Assembly (NCBI GenBank): GCA_016785015.1
Contig: JADHTJ010000027.1
Coordinates: 1-39,649, forward strand
Direction: 5' to 3'
DNA length: 39,649 nt
Origin: Anaerolineales bacterium
GTDB lineage: Bacteria; Chloroflexota; Anaerolineae; Anaerolineales; UBA11858
In this document: piece by piece, positions 1-8,061 of the stretch
How positions within the stretch are numbered: the first letter of the stretch is position 1
Layout of the letters: the number at the start of each line of letters is the position of its first letter
Made by a program: the position numbers and the translations under genes
Notes under the pieces: model-generated
Told to the model about the DNA's origin: nothing
Databases searched by the model: none
What the model saw: the letters and a program-made list of their open reading frames with translations, nothing else

Positions 1-43
1 CCCCCAAATGTGGCCCCTTAACCACGGCAAATCCTAGAGACAC
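1..43. repeat. Half copy of a palindromic dispersed repeat
   Basis: The first ~43 bases match the right arm of the long palindrome at 4284-4387. Both read CCAAATGTG, then a CCCCTTA-like block, then CCACGGC and CCTAGAGA in the same order and spacing, with a few substitutions. The left arm, if present, lies outside the window. The copy sits just upstream of the promoter of the histidine kinase gene, as the full copy sits upstream of the FHA-ABC gene. Confidence 0.6.
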
Positions 44-78
44 AAAAAAGAGTGTTCTGTAGGTTTCAGAAAAGGGGC

Positions 79-84
79 TATAAT
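79..84 (+). promoter_or_regulatory. Candidate -10 box (TATAAT) upstream of the sensor histidine kinase
   Basis: A perfect TATAAT lies 107 bases before the histidine kinase start. No good -35 hexamer is visible at 16-18 bases upstream, so this is a match to the -10 consensus only. Confidence 0.35.
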
Positions 85-191
85 ATAGGCAAGCCGAGCG
101 GACCGGTTTCAATATCCCCTGGGGATGTTTTATCGATGAGAAACTGCGCGAGCTAAAAATATCTCAAAGATTATTCTTTATTTATACCTCA

Positions 192-1166
192 ATGAGACGA
201 TTAACAGAATTTTTTTCCTCTGCACTAAGAACTCCTTTTCGCCTAGCTCTGGTTTCACTGGTGCTTTCAGAGATTATTGCACTAGGCGTGGTATATGTTG
301 TTGGAGTGCCGGAAATTGCGTTATTGGGTGCGGTGATTGCGGGGATTTCTGGATTTTCAATTGCCTACGCAACAAGCCAGTCTTCTTTTAGATATCGAAA
401 TGAGATCGAAGAACAAAATATTCAATTAGAAATTTACCAGCGTGAACTTCAAATGGCCAAAGGGCATCTGGAAGAAAGGGTGGAAGAACGCACCAAAGAG
501 CTGTTAATAGCCAATCAGCAGATTCAAAATTCCCTAGAGGAAAAAGATGTCTTGCTGAAGGAAATCCATCATCGGGTCAAGAATAACTTGCAAATCGTAT
601 CAAGTTTGCTGTATTTACAGTCACGAAGAATCCGCGAAGAGGAAATTGTAGCGCTGTTTGAAGAAAGCAGACAAAGAATTTTGGCGATGGCGCTCGTCCA
701 TGAAAACCTTTATTCATCCGATGATATTGCCTGGATAGATTTTTCTAACTACGTCCAAAAATTGGTGTTGGATATAGCCCAAATATTCGAAGCAGAATCA
801 GGGAAAGTAGTTTGTGAAATAAGTATTGATCCGGGAATATCTTTGGATATCGACTATGCAATCCCCTGCGGACTGATTGTGAATGAATTGGTATCAAACG
901 CCTATAAACATGCCTTCAAGGATAGGCAAGCGGGTGTTATTAATGTGCGCATGCTGACAAATAAATCTGGGGAAATCGAATTGTTTGTAACTGATAATGG
1001 GTGCGGACTGCCTGCGGGATTCGACCCAAACCATGCAAATAATATGGGCTTGCAGATCGTTCATATGTTGGTGAATCAATTAAATGGTCAGATCAGTTTT
1101 GAATCCAAGGATGGAACGAACGTCAAAATCCTGATCTTCGCAACCACTACCAAAAAATCTACTTAA
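192..1166 (+). CDS. Membrane sensor histidine kinase, HisKA_2 type
   Basis: Two-component sensor kinase of 324 residues. Two adjacent hydrophobic segments (about residues 14-36 and 40-60) would anchor it in the membrane with almost no external loop, so it probably senses from the membrane or cytoplasm. A charged helical coiled coil (about 65-115) leads into the dimerisation/phosphotransfer helix, which carries EIHHRVKNNLQ with the phosphoacceptor among H126-H127. This is the HisKA_2/PdtaS-like form, not classical HisKA. The ATPase domain follows with NELVSNAYKHAF (N box), DNGCGLP (G1) and GLQIVHMLV (G2). All catalytic boxes are intact. No Shine-Dalgarno sequence precedes the ATG at 192. The frame stays open upstream to about 84 but has no ATG, GTG or TTG. 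No response regulator is adjacent; the nearest single-domain receiver is at 35489. Confidence 0.88.
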   Translation: MRRLTEFFSSALRTPFRLALVSLVLSEIIALGVVYVVGVPEIALLGAVIAGISGFSIAYATSQSSFRYRNEIEEQNIQLEIYQRELQMAKGHLEERVEERTKELLIANQQIQNSLEEKDVLLKEIHHRVKNNLQIVSSLLYLQSRRIREEEIVALFEESRQRILAMALVHENLYSSDDIAWIDFSNYVQKLVLDIAQIFEAESGKVVCEISIDPGISLDIDYAIPCGLIVNELVSNAYKHAFKDRQAGVINVRMLTNKSGEIELFVTDNGCGLPAGFDPNHANNMGLQIVHMLVNQLNGQISFESKDGTNVKILIFATTTKKST

Positions 1167-1227
1167 CTCAAGTTACGCAACCTTAACAGAATTTCCAGGA
1201 AAACCTGGCTACGTGTGGTAACACGAG

Positions 1228-2151
1228 TTACTTAAGCGGCGAGACGCTGGCTCCCTGATTACTGGAAGCCAATTGAAATGCTCTCGCTGTTACACCTTCA
1301 TCCTCGAAAGCTTGCAGCATTGCGGCTGCGATGGATTTTCGTTTTTGCCCGGGAAAAACGAAAAGGCCTGGTCCTGCACCAGAGAGAGTGGCTGCCAGCG
1401 CACCGGCTTCACGGGCGCGTTCCAGAGCCTGACGTGAACCTGGGATCTTGGGGAAACGATAGGGTTGGTGAAGACGATCGCGTGTGGCTTCGGCGAGTAA
1501 ACTCAGATTTCCCGAGCGCAATGCTTCGATCAGAAAGGGTGTGCGGCTGTGATTGAAAATGGCGTCTTTACGTGGAATCATCTCTGGCAAGAGGGCGCGC
1601 GACTCCTCTGTCAGCAGAGACACATCAGGGATGACGACCAGGATAGGCATCACGGGGATGAGATATTGGTGCATCATGACGCGCTGGTCATCTTTGATCG
1701 CTCCAATGGTTAACCCTCCAAAAAGCGCCGGTGCGACATTGTCTGGGTGGCCTTCGATGGAGGAGGCCAAATCGAGCAGATCAAATTTGTCCAATGGGGC
1801 ACCGAGCATGGCATTTGCAGCCAGTAAACCGGTCAGCAGCGCGGCGGTGCTGGAACCCATCCCTGATGCCAGGGGAACGCGATTGATGCAGCGCAGGCTT
1901 ACTCCTGGGGGTATCTCCTCACCGAGATGTCGATAGAGTTGAAAGAAAGAATCCAGGATGTAGTTTGTCTCATCCTTGGGGACCTGATCGGCGCTTTCGC
2001 CATCCGCTTGGACAACGTAGCCTTTGTCGATCAGCTTGAAAGATGCCTGATTCCACAGATCTATGGCCAGACCGATGGCGTCGAAGCCTGGGCCGAGGTT
2101 GGCCGTAGATGCGGGAACTTGAACAGTAACAGTTGTGTAGCGGTGTGTCAT
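1228..2151 (-). CDS. thrB: Homoserine kinase (GHMP family)
   Basis: ATP-dependent phosphorylation of L-homoserine, the step before threonine synthase in threonine synthesis; cytoplasmic. The 307-residue length is normal for ThrB. The three GHMP motifs are present: PASTANLGPGFDAIGLA near residue 13, the ATP-binding loop LASGMGSSTAALL near residue 93, and the C-terminal LSGAGPGLFVF. EGHPDNVAPALFGG is also typical of homoserine kinase. The gene lies 187 bp downstream of thrC on the same strand, so the two are probably one pathway unit, although a palindromic repeat sits between them. The ATG at 2151 has no clear ribosome binding site, but the next in-frame ATG would remove the first motif. Confidence 0.93.
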   Translation of the reverse strand: MTHRYTTVTVQVPASTANLGPGFDAIGLAIDLWNQASFKLIDKGYVVQADGESADQVPKDETNYILDSFFQLYRHLGEEIPPGVSLRCINRVPLASGMGSSTAALLTGLLAANAMLGAPLDKFDLLDLASSIEGHPDNVAPALFGGLTIGAIKDDQRVMMHQYLIPVMPILVVIPDVSLLTEESRALLPEMIPRKDAIFNHSRTPFLIEALRSGNLSLLAEATRDRLHQPYRFPKIPGSRQALERAREAGALAATLSGAGPGLFVFPGQKRKSIAAAMLQAFEDEGVTARAFQLASSNQGASVSPLK

Positions 2152-2235
2152 GGTGAAAATTTGGTGGGACGCAGATAACCGCGGGATAACGCGGATAATA
2201 ATTTGAGGCGTAATCTATAAATAATTTTTCCTGAA

Positions 2236-2323
2236 TGTCATCCTGAGCGGAGCGAAGGATCTCTGGTCACTCTAATATTCTTCGTAGCCACCAAAGGTGT
2301 GCCCTCGGCGGCTCAGCGTGACA
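2236..2323. repeat. Imperfect palindromic dispersed repeat between thrC and thrB
   Basis: The outer arms are inverted copies: TGTCATCCTGAGCG at the left and GGCTCAGCGTGACA at the right match at 11 of 14 positions. The left arm with its GCGGAGCGAAGGATCT extension is a kind of dispersed repeat I recognise from many environmental bacterial genomes. It fills about half of the thrC-thrB gap and could form a cruciform or RNA hairpin that lowers thrB expression. Confidence 0.5.
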
Positions 2324-2338
2324 CTTCGGAAGGAAATT

Positions 2339-3391
2339 CTAGGAAAAAAGAATTTCCTCCAGCGCTTCTAACTTTGGGGAAATAGTCTCTGGTTTTGACA
2401 TACTTCCTATGATGATTTCAGGATCTTTCAACCCGTGCCCTGTGCAAACTGCGACAACACGTTTGCCCTTGAGATTTACCTTTCCTGTTTTGATTTCTTT
2501 GGCCAACCCTGCCAAACCTGCCGCAGATGCCGGCTCAACCCAGATGCCGCATTGGGCGAGGTATTTTTGCATTTGCAGAATTTCGGCATCACTTGCGGCG
2601 ATGATCTGCCCTTGGGATTCTTCTGCGGCTTGGAGCGCTTGTTCGCCGCGCGCTGGGCGTCCAATGCGGATGGCGGTTGCAACCGTTTCGGGCTTTTCAA
2701 CAGCGTGACCTAAAACTAGCGGCGCAGCGCCCTCGGCCTGGACTCCTAAAATTTGGGGCAATCCTGTTCCTTTCAATTCGTCGTATGCCCAAAATCCAGC
2801 CCAATAGGAGGTGATATTGCCGGCATTGCCAACGGGCAAACACAGCCAATCTGGGGCCTTGCCAAGGGTATCGCAAATCTCGAAAGCGGCGGATTTTTGG
2901 CCCTCAATACGGTAGGGATTGATTGAGTTAACCAGGGCGATGGGATGCTTCTCTGATATTTCCACGACCATGGCCAGGGCATCGTCGAAAGAGCCTTCGA
3001 TTTGCACAACCTGGGCGCCGTAGGCGATGGCTCCAGCTAATTTGCCCGCAGCGACTTTGCCTTGAGGAATTAGGACGACGGCCTTCAATCCAGCGCGCGC
3101 CGCATAGGCCGCGGCTGATGCAGCCGTATTGCCTGTCGAGGCGCAAATCACGGCTTTAGCGCCACGTCCAACGGCCTCGCTGATTGCCGCGGTCATGCCG
3201 CGATCTTTGAAAGAACCGGTGGGATTCAGGCCCTCGAATTTAATTAACAGCTCGAAAGCGCCTCCCAACTGCTCTACCAGACGCGCAGCGGGAATCAGGG
3301 GCGTATCACCCTCGAGCAAGGAGATCGGTTGGGTGTAGTTCGGTAAATCTAGCAAGTGTCCATAACGATGGAGAACACCATGGTATTTCAT
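2339..3391 (-). CDS. thrC: Threonine synthase (PLP-dependent)
   Basis: Converts O-phosphohomoserine to threonine with pyridoxal phosphate; cytoplasmic. The protein opens MKYHGVLHRYG and soon shows SLLEGDTPLIPA, the usual N-terminal signature of short threonine synthases. The PLP lysine lies in NPTGSFKDRG, the phosphate-binding loop is CASTGNTAASAAAYAARAG, and GNAGNITSYWAGF is the second substrate loop. I choose the ATG at 3391 (350 residues) because GGAG stands seven bases upstream and family members begin here. The frame can be extended to a GTG at 3487, but that start has no ribosome binding site and adds 32 residues outside the family pattern. thrB follows downstream. Confidence 0.92.
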   Translation of the reverse strand: MKYHGVLHRYGHLLDLPNYTQPISLLEGDTPLIPAARLVEQLGGAFELLIKFEGLNPTGSFKDRGMTAAISEAVGRGAKAVICASTGNTAASAAAYAARAGLKAVVLIPQGKVAAGKLAGAIAYGAQVVQIEGSFDDALAMVVEISEKHPIALVNSINPYRIEGQKSAAFEICDTLGKAPDWLCLPVGNAGNITSYWAGFWAYDELKGTGLPQILGVQAEGAAPLVLGHAVEKPETVATAIRIGRPARGEQALQAAEESQGQIIAASDAEILQMQKYLAQCGIWVEPASAAGLAGLAKEIKTGKVNLKGKRVVAVCTGHGLKDPEIIIGSMSKPETISPKLEALEEILFS

Positions 3392-3534
3392 AAGGCGACT
3401 CCACTGCAAAAACAACCAGATGAGGGCTTCCGGCGGGAAACTTGATTGGTGGCTTTTTGCAAAAGAGTCATAAGGTGAATCCTTCACAGAAATATTGACG
3501 TCGGATTATTTCGATAATTCTTTCTGGGTCAGTA

Positions 3535-3574
3535 GCCCAACCCCTTCGACACGCTCAGGACAGGCGTGTTGGGC
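3535..3574. repeat. Short hairpin repeat, CCTTCGACACGCTCAGGAC type
   Basis: GCCCAAC at 3535 and GTTGGGC at 3568 form a perfect 7-bp stem around a core that reads CCTTCGACACGCTCAGGAC, a dispersed motif I recognise from many bacterial genomes. It lies upstream of thrC in the 3392-3886 gap, which contains no convincing gene. Confidence 0.45.
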
Positions 3575-3770
3575 GGATTTGCTATGATGTGTTTAGCCTG
3601 TTTCAGCCGCCAACGCGGTTGGCTCGCTACCCGAAAGTTTGTTTTGCGTGTTCTCATCCATAGTTGCTATTTCTAAATGGGATTGCCCTGGACTGAATTT
3701 TTAGATTTTTTATACGAGTGAATGAAGCGGCAATTAGTCTGCAAATAAAGTGCCTGATGCTTTCCCTTCG

Positions 3771-3850
3771 ATGCTTGGGCCGGTCATCGCCAAGCATGCC
3801 CTTGGGGTGCCTGACCGTGCCGAGGGGGTGACTCGGTCAGGAGACCGGTC
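3771..3850. other. Dense inverted-repeat block in a gene-free stretch
   Basis: Three inverted pairs are packed into 80 bases: ATGCTTGG (3771) with CCAAGCAT (3790), CCTGACCG (3810) with CGGTCAGG (3834), and CCGGTC (3780) with GACCGG (3843). All are exact. The block sits in the gap between thrC and the CBM48 gene, just past the stop codon of the latter, so on the minus strand it would be the 3' end of that transcript. No T tract follows. It may be a terminator-like or processing structure, or a decayed mobile repeat. Confidence 0.4.
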
Positions 3851-3886
3851 ACAGAGAGAGTTTGGACTTACTTTGTTTACGCTGGA

Positions 3887-4207
3887 TTATTCAGTTGGAG
3901 TTACTACCACACAGTTATCGGCACCAAAGGGGCTTGAAGCGTAGCGATCGGCATGCCATTCGTTGATCCAAAACTCACCATCCAATAAGTAACGGAAGTG
4001 AAATTCGCATCCAGGCGTCAGCTCCAAGGTGATTTTGAAGGTTCCATCTTTGAGTTTTTTCATTGGGGTTGCTGCCTGATCCCAGTCGTTGAAATCACCC
4101 ACCAGGTGGACGGTGCGCCCGTCCACGCCCTCGGGGAGTTCATCCTTGGGGATTTCGAAAGTGATCTTGCTTATCTTTCGTGATTTTAGATACTGTTTTT
4201 TTAACAT
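3887..4207 (-). CDS. Stand-alone CBM48 / AMPK-type glycogen-binding protein
   Basis: A 106-residue protein that is almost entirely one early-set (E-set) glycogen-binding domain. VHLVGDFNDWDQAATPMKK is the hallmark of the isoamylase-N/AMPK-beta CBM48 family, followed by the strand pattern FKITLELTPGCEFHFRYLLDG. No catalytic domain follows, so it probably binds alpha-glucan or acts as a protein partner and is not itself a glycosidase. No signal peptide; the N-terminus is lysine-rich. The start is supported by AAAGGAG seven bases before the ATG. Its neighbours (threonine genes, FHA-ABC cluster) do not point to glycogen metabolism. Confidence 0.82.
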   Translation of the reverse strand: MLKKQYLKSRKISKITFEIPKDELPEGVDGRTVHLVGDFNDWDQAATPMKKLKDGTFKITLELTPGCEFHFRYLLDGEFWINEWHADRYASSPFGADNCVVVTPTE

Positions 4208-4283
4208 GTTTGTCTCCTTTCTTTAGTACAATAAGGAGGATAGAAGAATCAAGGGAATAAGTACTAAGGTAAGTTTTATTGGT

Positions 4284-4387
4284 TCTTTGGGAATTGCCGT
4301 GAGACACCTGACATTTGGGGGTAGGGGGCGTGCTCCGCACGCCCCTTACCACCAAATGTGACCCCTTACCACGGCGATTCCTAGAGA
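4284..4387. repeat. 104-bp imperfect palindromic element
   Basis: The centre is a perfect 9-bp stem, GGGGCGTGC (4325) with GCACGCCCC (4337) around a TCC loop. Arms continue outward: ACATTTGG at 4311 pairs with CCAAATGT at about 4352, and GAATTGCCGTG at 4291 pairs with CCACGGCGATTC at about 4369. The right arm recurs at 1-43. Structure and recurrence suggest a non-coding dispersed element (REP- or MITE-like). No terminal direct repeat was obvious. Confidence 0.65.
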
Positions 4388-4425
4388 TCCGTTTTATTCT
4401 CGAGTAATATATGCTACTATACTTT

Positions 4426-4431
4426 TATAAT
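4426..4431 (+). promoter_or_regulatory. Candidate -10 box of the FHA-ABC / kinase cluster
   Basis: A perfect TATAAT lies 63 bases before the FHA-ABC start codon, just downstream of the palindromic element. No convincing -35 hexamer is visible. If real, it could drive the whole codirectional cluster, since later intergenic gaps are short. Confidence 0.35.
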
Positions 4432-4494
4432 CTTATGTTGATTGATCCCGTTTTGACCTGACTGCGAATTGTGTTGAAAAAAGGAGAGGTTCGT

Positions 4495-7400
4495 ATGACT
4501 GAAGGAAGTGGATTTGTATTGACGATTTTTTCTGAGGCGGGAAAAGTTCAGTATTTGCTCAAGACAGGGAAAACTATTATTGGCAGGGCGCCGACCTGTG
4601 AGGTGATGCTTGTTGAAGAAAATATCTCTCGCAGGCATACCCAGATCGAGGTCAATGATGATGGCTGCATGATTATGGATTTGGGCTCGGCGAATGGCAC
4701 ATTGTTAGGTGATATCATCTTGCCCCCCAGGAAGAAGATGCCACTTGAACCTGGGCAGGTTGTACAGATTACAAAATTCGAGTTGAGTATTACACCGTTT
4801 CGTCCGGGCGATCAGGTAGAAACAGAAAATGTAGTTGTCCGCTCAGACGCAAGCACACCTTTGGTTGCTGAGCAGGATGCCGCGCTCGATAGGACGATGA
4901 TGGCTACCTTCGGACTGGGTATGCCTGCTCCTGATCCAAACTTTTTCTTGATCTTCAGCGTGGGAGATGATGCCTGGCAGAATATCCAGCTTTATGATGG
5001 TGAGTATGTTGTCGGGCGCGAACCAGGATGTGAAATTCAAGTGAAAACTATGGGGGTTTCCAGGCGACACGCGCAGATCAAGGTTGAGGGGGATCAATTC
5101 TGGGTTACTGACCTAAATTCCAGCAACGGTGTCATCCTCGACGGAGAAAAAATCGAGCCAGATAAACCCTATCCAGTAGAGCCAGAGCATATTTTTGTAA
5201 TCTCAAAAGTGCCCTTTCTAGTTTCCAAAGAAGGACAGGTGCAGACCACGTTGAAAGGTGAGCTTTCAGGTTTTGCAACTCAAGTGGTTTCCGAACCGGT
5301 ACTGGATATGTATCAGAGCCTATCTCAGGCTCCTGTAGGCCCAGCGATGACTCAGGCCTCGATGGTCACCGATATGCAATTTCTGGATTTGAGCGGTCAG
5401 GATCGCATTACTATTGGGCGCTCTTCGGATAACAACATTCATTTTGATCATCCCGCGGTCAGCCGGTTCCATGCTGTCATCGAACGCATGGGCAAACGCT
5501 TCCGCATTACCGACACCAAGAGTGCCAATGGAGTCTTTGTCAACGGCGCGTTGATTGATGGAGATGAATGGCTAAAAGAGGGTGATTTCATCAAGGTTGG
5601 GCCCTATGATTTTGTCTTCACCGGTCTTGGTATTCAGGTTGATCCTGCCCAAGGGTATAAAATTGAGGCCCGGGGCATCCACAAATGGGTGACCAAGGAA
5701 ATCAACCTGCTTAAGAACATTAGTTTGGATATCGGTGCCAACGAATTTGTTGCCATCGTAGGTATGAGTGGTGCAGGAAAAACTACCTTCATGGATACCA
5801 TTAATGGTTATCGACCCGCCACGGATGGCAGTGTCTATGTCAATGGCACCAACCTTTATGAAAACTACTCCATGTTCCGGGACGATATTGGCTATGTTCC
5901 CCAGCGTGATATCGTCCATATGGAGCTTACACCTTGGATGGCTCTGGACTATGCCGGGCAATTGCGCTTCCCGCCCGATACTTCCAAGAAAGAGCGTCAT
6001 GAAGCAGTCGAGGAAACCCTCAAAGATTTGGGTTTGTGGGAGCGCAACGATGTGGTCATCTCGCGGCTATCAGGCGGGCAGTTGAAACGCGTCTCGATTG
6101 GAGTGGAGTTGCTTACACGCCCGCGCTTGTTATTCCTGGATGAGCCTACCAGCGGTCTGGACCCAGGAACCGAATTCGGAATGATGAAGTTGATGCGCAA
6201 GCTGGCTGACCAGGGCCGCACAGTGATGGTGGTCACACACACCACCAAGAACGTGATGTTGTGCGACAAGGTCGTTATTCTGGGCACCGGCGGGTATCTA
6301 GTGTATTACGGTGCGCCTGAAGATGCCTTGGAGTGGTATGACAGTTATCGCACACCGCGCGAGAAACTCGAACGCTCCATGGAGTTCGATGAAATTTATC
6401 GCTTGTTGGACGACTCTTCTCGCGGCACGCCTGCTGATTGGGCTGAACGATTTAAGGAAAGCGTGTATGGAAAACTGGCGGTGGCCGCTGAAGAACCCGC
6501 TGCTCCTTCAGCGGGTTTGAGTATGGCGCAACTTTCTGCGGCGGCTGCCCCATCCATCAAACAAGCTAAGAAGATATCATCCTTGAGGCAGTTAGTCATC
6601 CTGTCAGTTCGAAACATGAAAATCCTCTTCCAGGATCGTGTCTCGCTGGCAATGATTCTGCTCTTAGCCCCAATTTTGGGATTGATGTCGGCAATATGGG
6701 GCAGAGATATTTACCATGATGTAGAGGGCAATCTCGAATTTGTCATGGGTTTATGGTTTATGTCCTCTGTGGTTGCCATGTTGGTTGGCGCCATGAGCAG
6801 TGTGCGTGAAATCGTCAAGGAATCGGATATTTATAAGCGTGAACGGGCAGTTGGCTTAAAAATAATCCCCTACATTTTTTCGAAGATGTGGTTGGGCTTC
6901 ATTATGGCCCTTTATCAGGGTGGCGTAATCCTAGGGATCGCGCTTCTCTTGGTGGATGTGCCAGTGGCAGGGAAGGAGATTTATTTCGAATTCTTTATCA
7001 CGATTGTATTGGGCGTTGTCACAGGATATCTAATTGGATTATTGATTTCTGCAGCCGTGCCCAACCAGAATACAGCCCTGATCGCATTGATTGCCGTGGT
7101 GGTTCCCCAACTTCTTTTGGGTGGCTTGCTGATACCCCTGGAGGAGATTCCTGCCGGTAATCAGATCAGCCACGTCATCTTCTCGCGCTGGACCTTCGAG
7201 GGTTTCATCATTTCTCAGGGCATGGGGGATATAATTGCCGATGATATTTGCTGGGACCTCCCATCAGATGAGCGCAGCGCCCTGACCAATGAAGATAAGA
7301 GTCGTCCTGGTTGCCCTTGTATGGGAACAAATCTTTTCCAAGATTGTAAAGGCATCGCAGGTTTATTATCGCCAGAATTCTATGATGATGTTTCGCAAAG

Positions 7401-7992
7401 AGCTTTGGCCCAGGCTGAACCCGCAAAACCCTTAGAGCCCACCGCTCTACCCACTCCAACAACGTTCCCCACGCCAACCCAATATCCATCCCCAACACCC
7501 TTGGCATCACCCACGCCGGTATCATCCCCAACACCCTTACCGACCCCGGTGCTATTGTACGAGTTGGATGAATATCGTGATGAAAGCTTGATCCAGAGCG
7601 AAGCCTACTTTGATGAACGCGCTGAGCAAATGAGCGAATACTACGACCAGCGCTCTGATCAGATGACGAGCTATTTTGATGATGTTCAAGTCCAGTTTGC
7701 TGATTATTCCGAAAAGCAAAAATCCTCCATGGAAAAATATATGGAGAAGAGGCAAGGGCAAGCCGAAGGCTTTTCTGGCGAGTTAGATAAATATGGAAAC
7801 AACTTGGCCGATTGGCAGCGCAACCGACAAAAAGCGGTCAGTGCGGCTGAGAATGTGCTCAAGAATGTACTCCAAAAATTCGGCCGGGCATTTGACGGCA
7901 CTGTACAAGATCGTTGGTTAGTTTTAGGAATTCAATCTTTGGTGATGTTTATCTTGATTCTGGTGCTGCAGAAGCGTAAGGATATTTTATAG
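4495..7992 (+). CDS. ABCG-type transporter with three FHA domains
   Basis: A 1165-residue membrane transporter. Three FHA (phosphothreonine-binding) domains come first, each with the GR, SRRH or SRFH, and NG signatures, at about residues 15-95, 165-245 and 305-375. The ATPase follows: Walker A GMSGAGKTT (K429), LSGGQ at 525-529, Walker B LLFLDE (D549, E550). An ABC2-type permease begins near residue 705 with about five helices. The last external loop is very long (about 900-1140). It carries five cysteines, a Pro/Thr-rich linker and seven 11-residue repeats, before a final helix (WLVLGIQSLVMFILILVL). The start at 4495 is fixed by AAGGAGAGG; an upstream GTG at 4471 would overlap that site. The FHA-ABC order resembles mycobacterial Rv1747, which partners the kinase PknF. 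Substrate unknown. The following genes supply kinases. Confidence 0.9.
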   Translation: MTEGSGFVLTIFSEAGKVQYLLKTGKTIIGRAPTCEVMLVEENISRRHTQIEVNDDGCMIMDLGSANGTLLGDIILPPRKKMPLEPGQVVQITKFELSITPFRPGDQVETENVVVRSDASTPLVAEQDAALDRTMMATFGLGMPAPDPNFFLIFSVGDDAWQNIQLYDGEYVVGREPGCEIQVKTMGVSRRHAQIKVEGDQFWVTDLNSSNGVILDGEKIEPDKPYPVEPEHIFVISKVPFLVSKEGQVQTTLKGELSGFATQVVSEPVLDMYQSLSQAPVGPAMTQASMVTDMQFLDLSGQDRITIGRSSDNNIHFDHPAVSRFHAVIERMGKRFRITDTKSANGVFVNGALIDGDEWLKEGDFIKVGPYDFVFTGLGIQVDPAQGYKIEARGIHKWVTKEINLLKNISLDIGANEFVAIVGMSGAGKTTFMDTINGYRPATDGSVYVNGTNLYENYSMFRDDIGYVPQRDIVHMELTPWMALDYAGQLRFPPDTSKKERHEAVEETLKDLGLWERNDVVISRLSGGQLKRVSIGVELLTRPRLLFLDEPTSGLDPGTEFGMMKLMRKLADQGRTVMVVTHTTKNVMLCDKVVILGTGGYLVYYGAPEDALEWYDSYRTPREKLERSMEFDEIYRLLDDSSRGTPADWAERFKESVYGKLAVAAEEPAAPSAGLSMAQLSAAAAPSIKQAKKISSLRQLVILSVRNMKILFQDRVSLAMILLLAPILGLMSAIWGRDIYHDVEGNLEFVMGLWFMSSVVAMLVGAMSSVREIVKESDIYKRERAVGLKIIPYIFSKMWLGFIMALYQGGVILGIALLLVDVPVAGKEIYFEFFITIVLGVVTGYLIGLLISAAVPNQNTALIALIAVVVPQLLLGGLLIPLEEIPAGNQISHVIFSRWTFEGFIISQGMGDIIADDICWDLPSDERSALTNEDKSRPGCPCMGTNLFQDCKGIAGLLSPEFYDDVSQRALAQAEPAKPLEPTALPTPTTFPTPTQYPSPTPLASPTPVSSPTPLPTPVLLYELDEYRDESLIQSEAYFDERAEQMSEYYDQRSDQMTSYFDDVQVQFADYSEKQKSSMEKYMEKRQGQAEGFSGELDKYGNNLADWQRNRQKAVSAAENVLKNVLQKFGRAFDGTVQDRWLVLGIQSLVMFILILVLQKRKDIL
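7564..7794 (+). repeat. Seven tandem 33-bp units encoding aromatic hendecads
   Basis: Residues 1024-1100 of the FHA-ABC protein divide into seven 11-residue units with an aromatic residue at position 4 of every one (Y in six, F in the last). Examples are MSEYYDQRSDQ and MTSYFDDVQVQ. The 11-residue period is that of right-handed hendecad coiled coils. The DNA units are diverged, so this is an old protein repeat and not a recent DNA duplication. Confidence 0.75.
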
Positions 7993-8061
7993 TCAAGAAT
8001 TTACAGATTGCAATGTCACCGCATCCAGTAAAATTTCGATGAGTATGTAGGAGAATTAAAC

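Noticed and set aside
1167..1227. Terminator between the histidine kinase and thrB
   Set aside because: Two short hairpins (CCAGG/CCTGG and CGTGT/ACACG) are present but neither has a T tract on either strand.
1553..2178. Plus-strand open frames within thrB
   Set aside because: Shadows of a clear homoserine kinase with all three motifs; no ribosome binding site.
3392..3487. Longer thrC start at the GTG of 3487
   Set aside because: No ribosome binding site; the 32 extra residues do not look like the family, while the ATG at 3391 has GGAG seven bases upstream.
3750..3944. 64-codon plus-strand frame over the inverted-repeat block
   Set aside because: Product shows no domain and the frame covers structured non-coding DNA and the end of the CBM48 gene.
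7441..7551. PTPT-rich stretch as a CRISPR-like or DNA repeat
   Set aside because: It is a codon-level Pro/Thr linker with no regular DNA unit or spacers.
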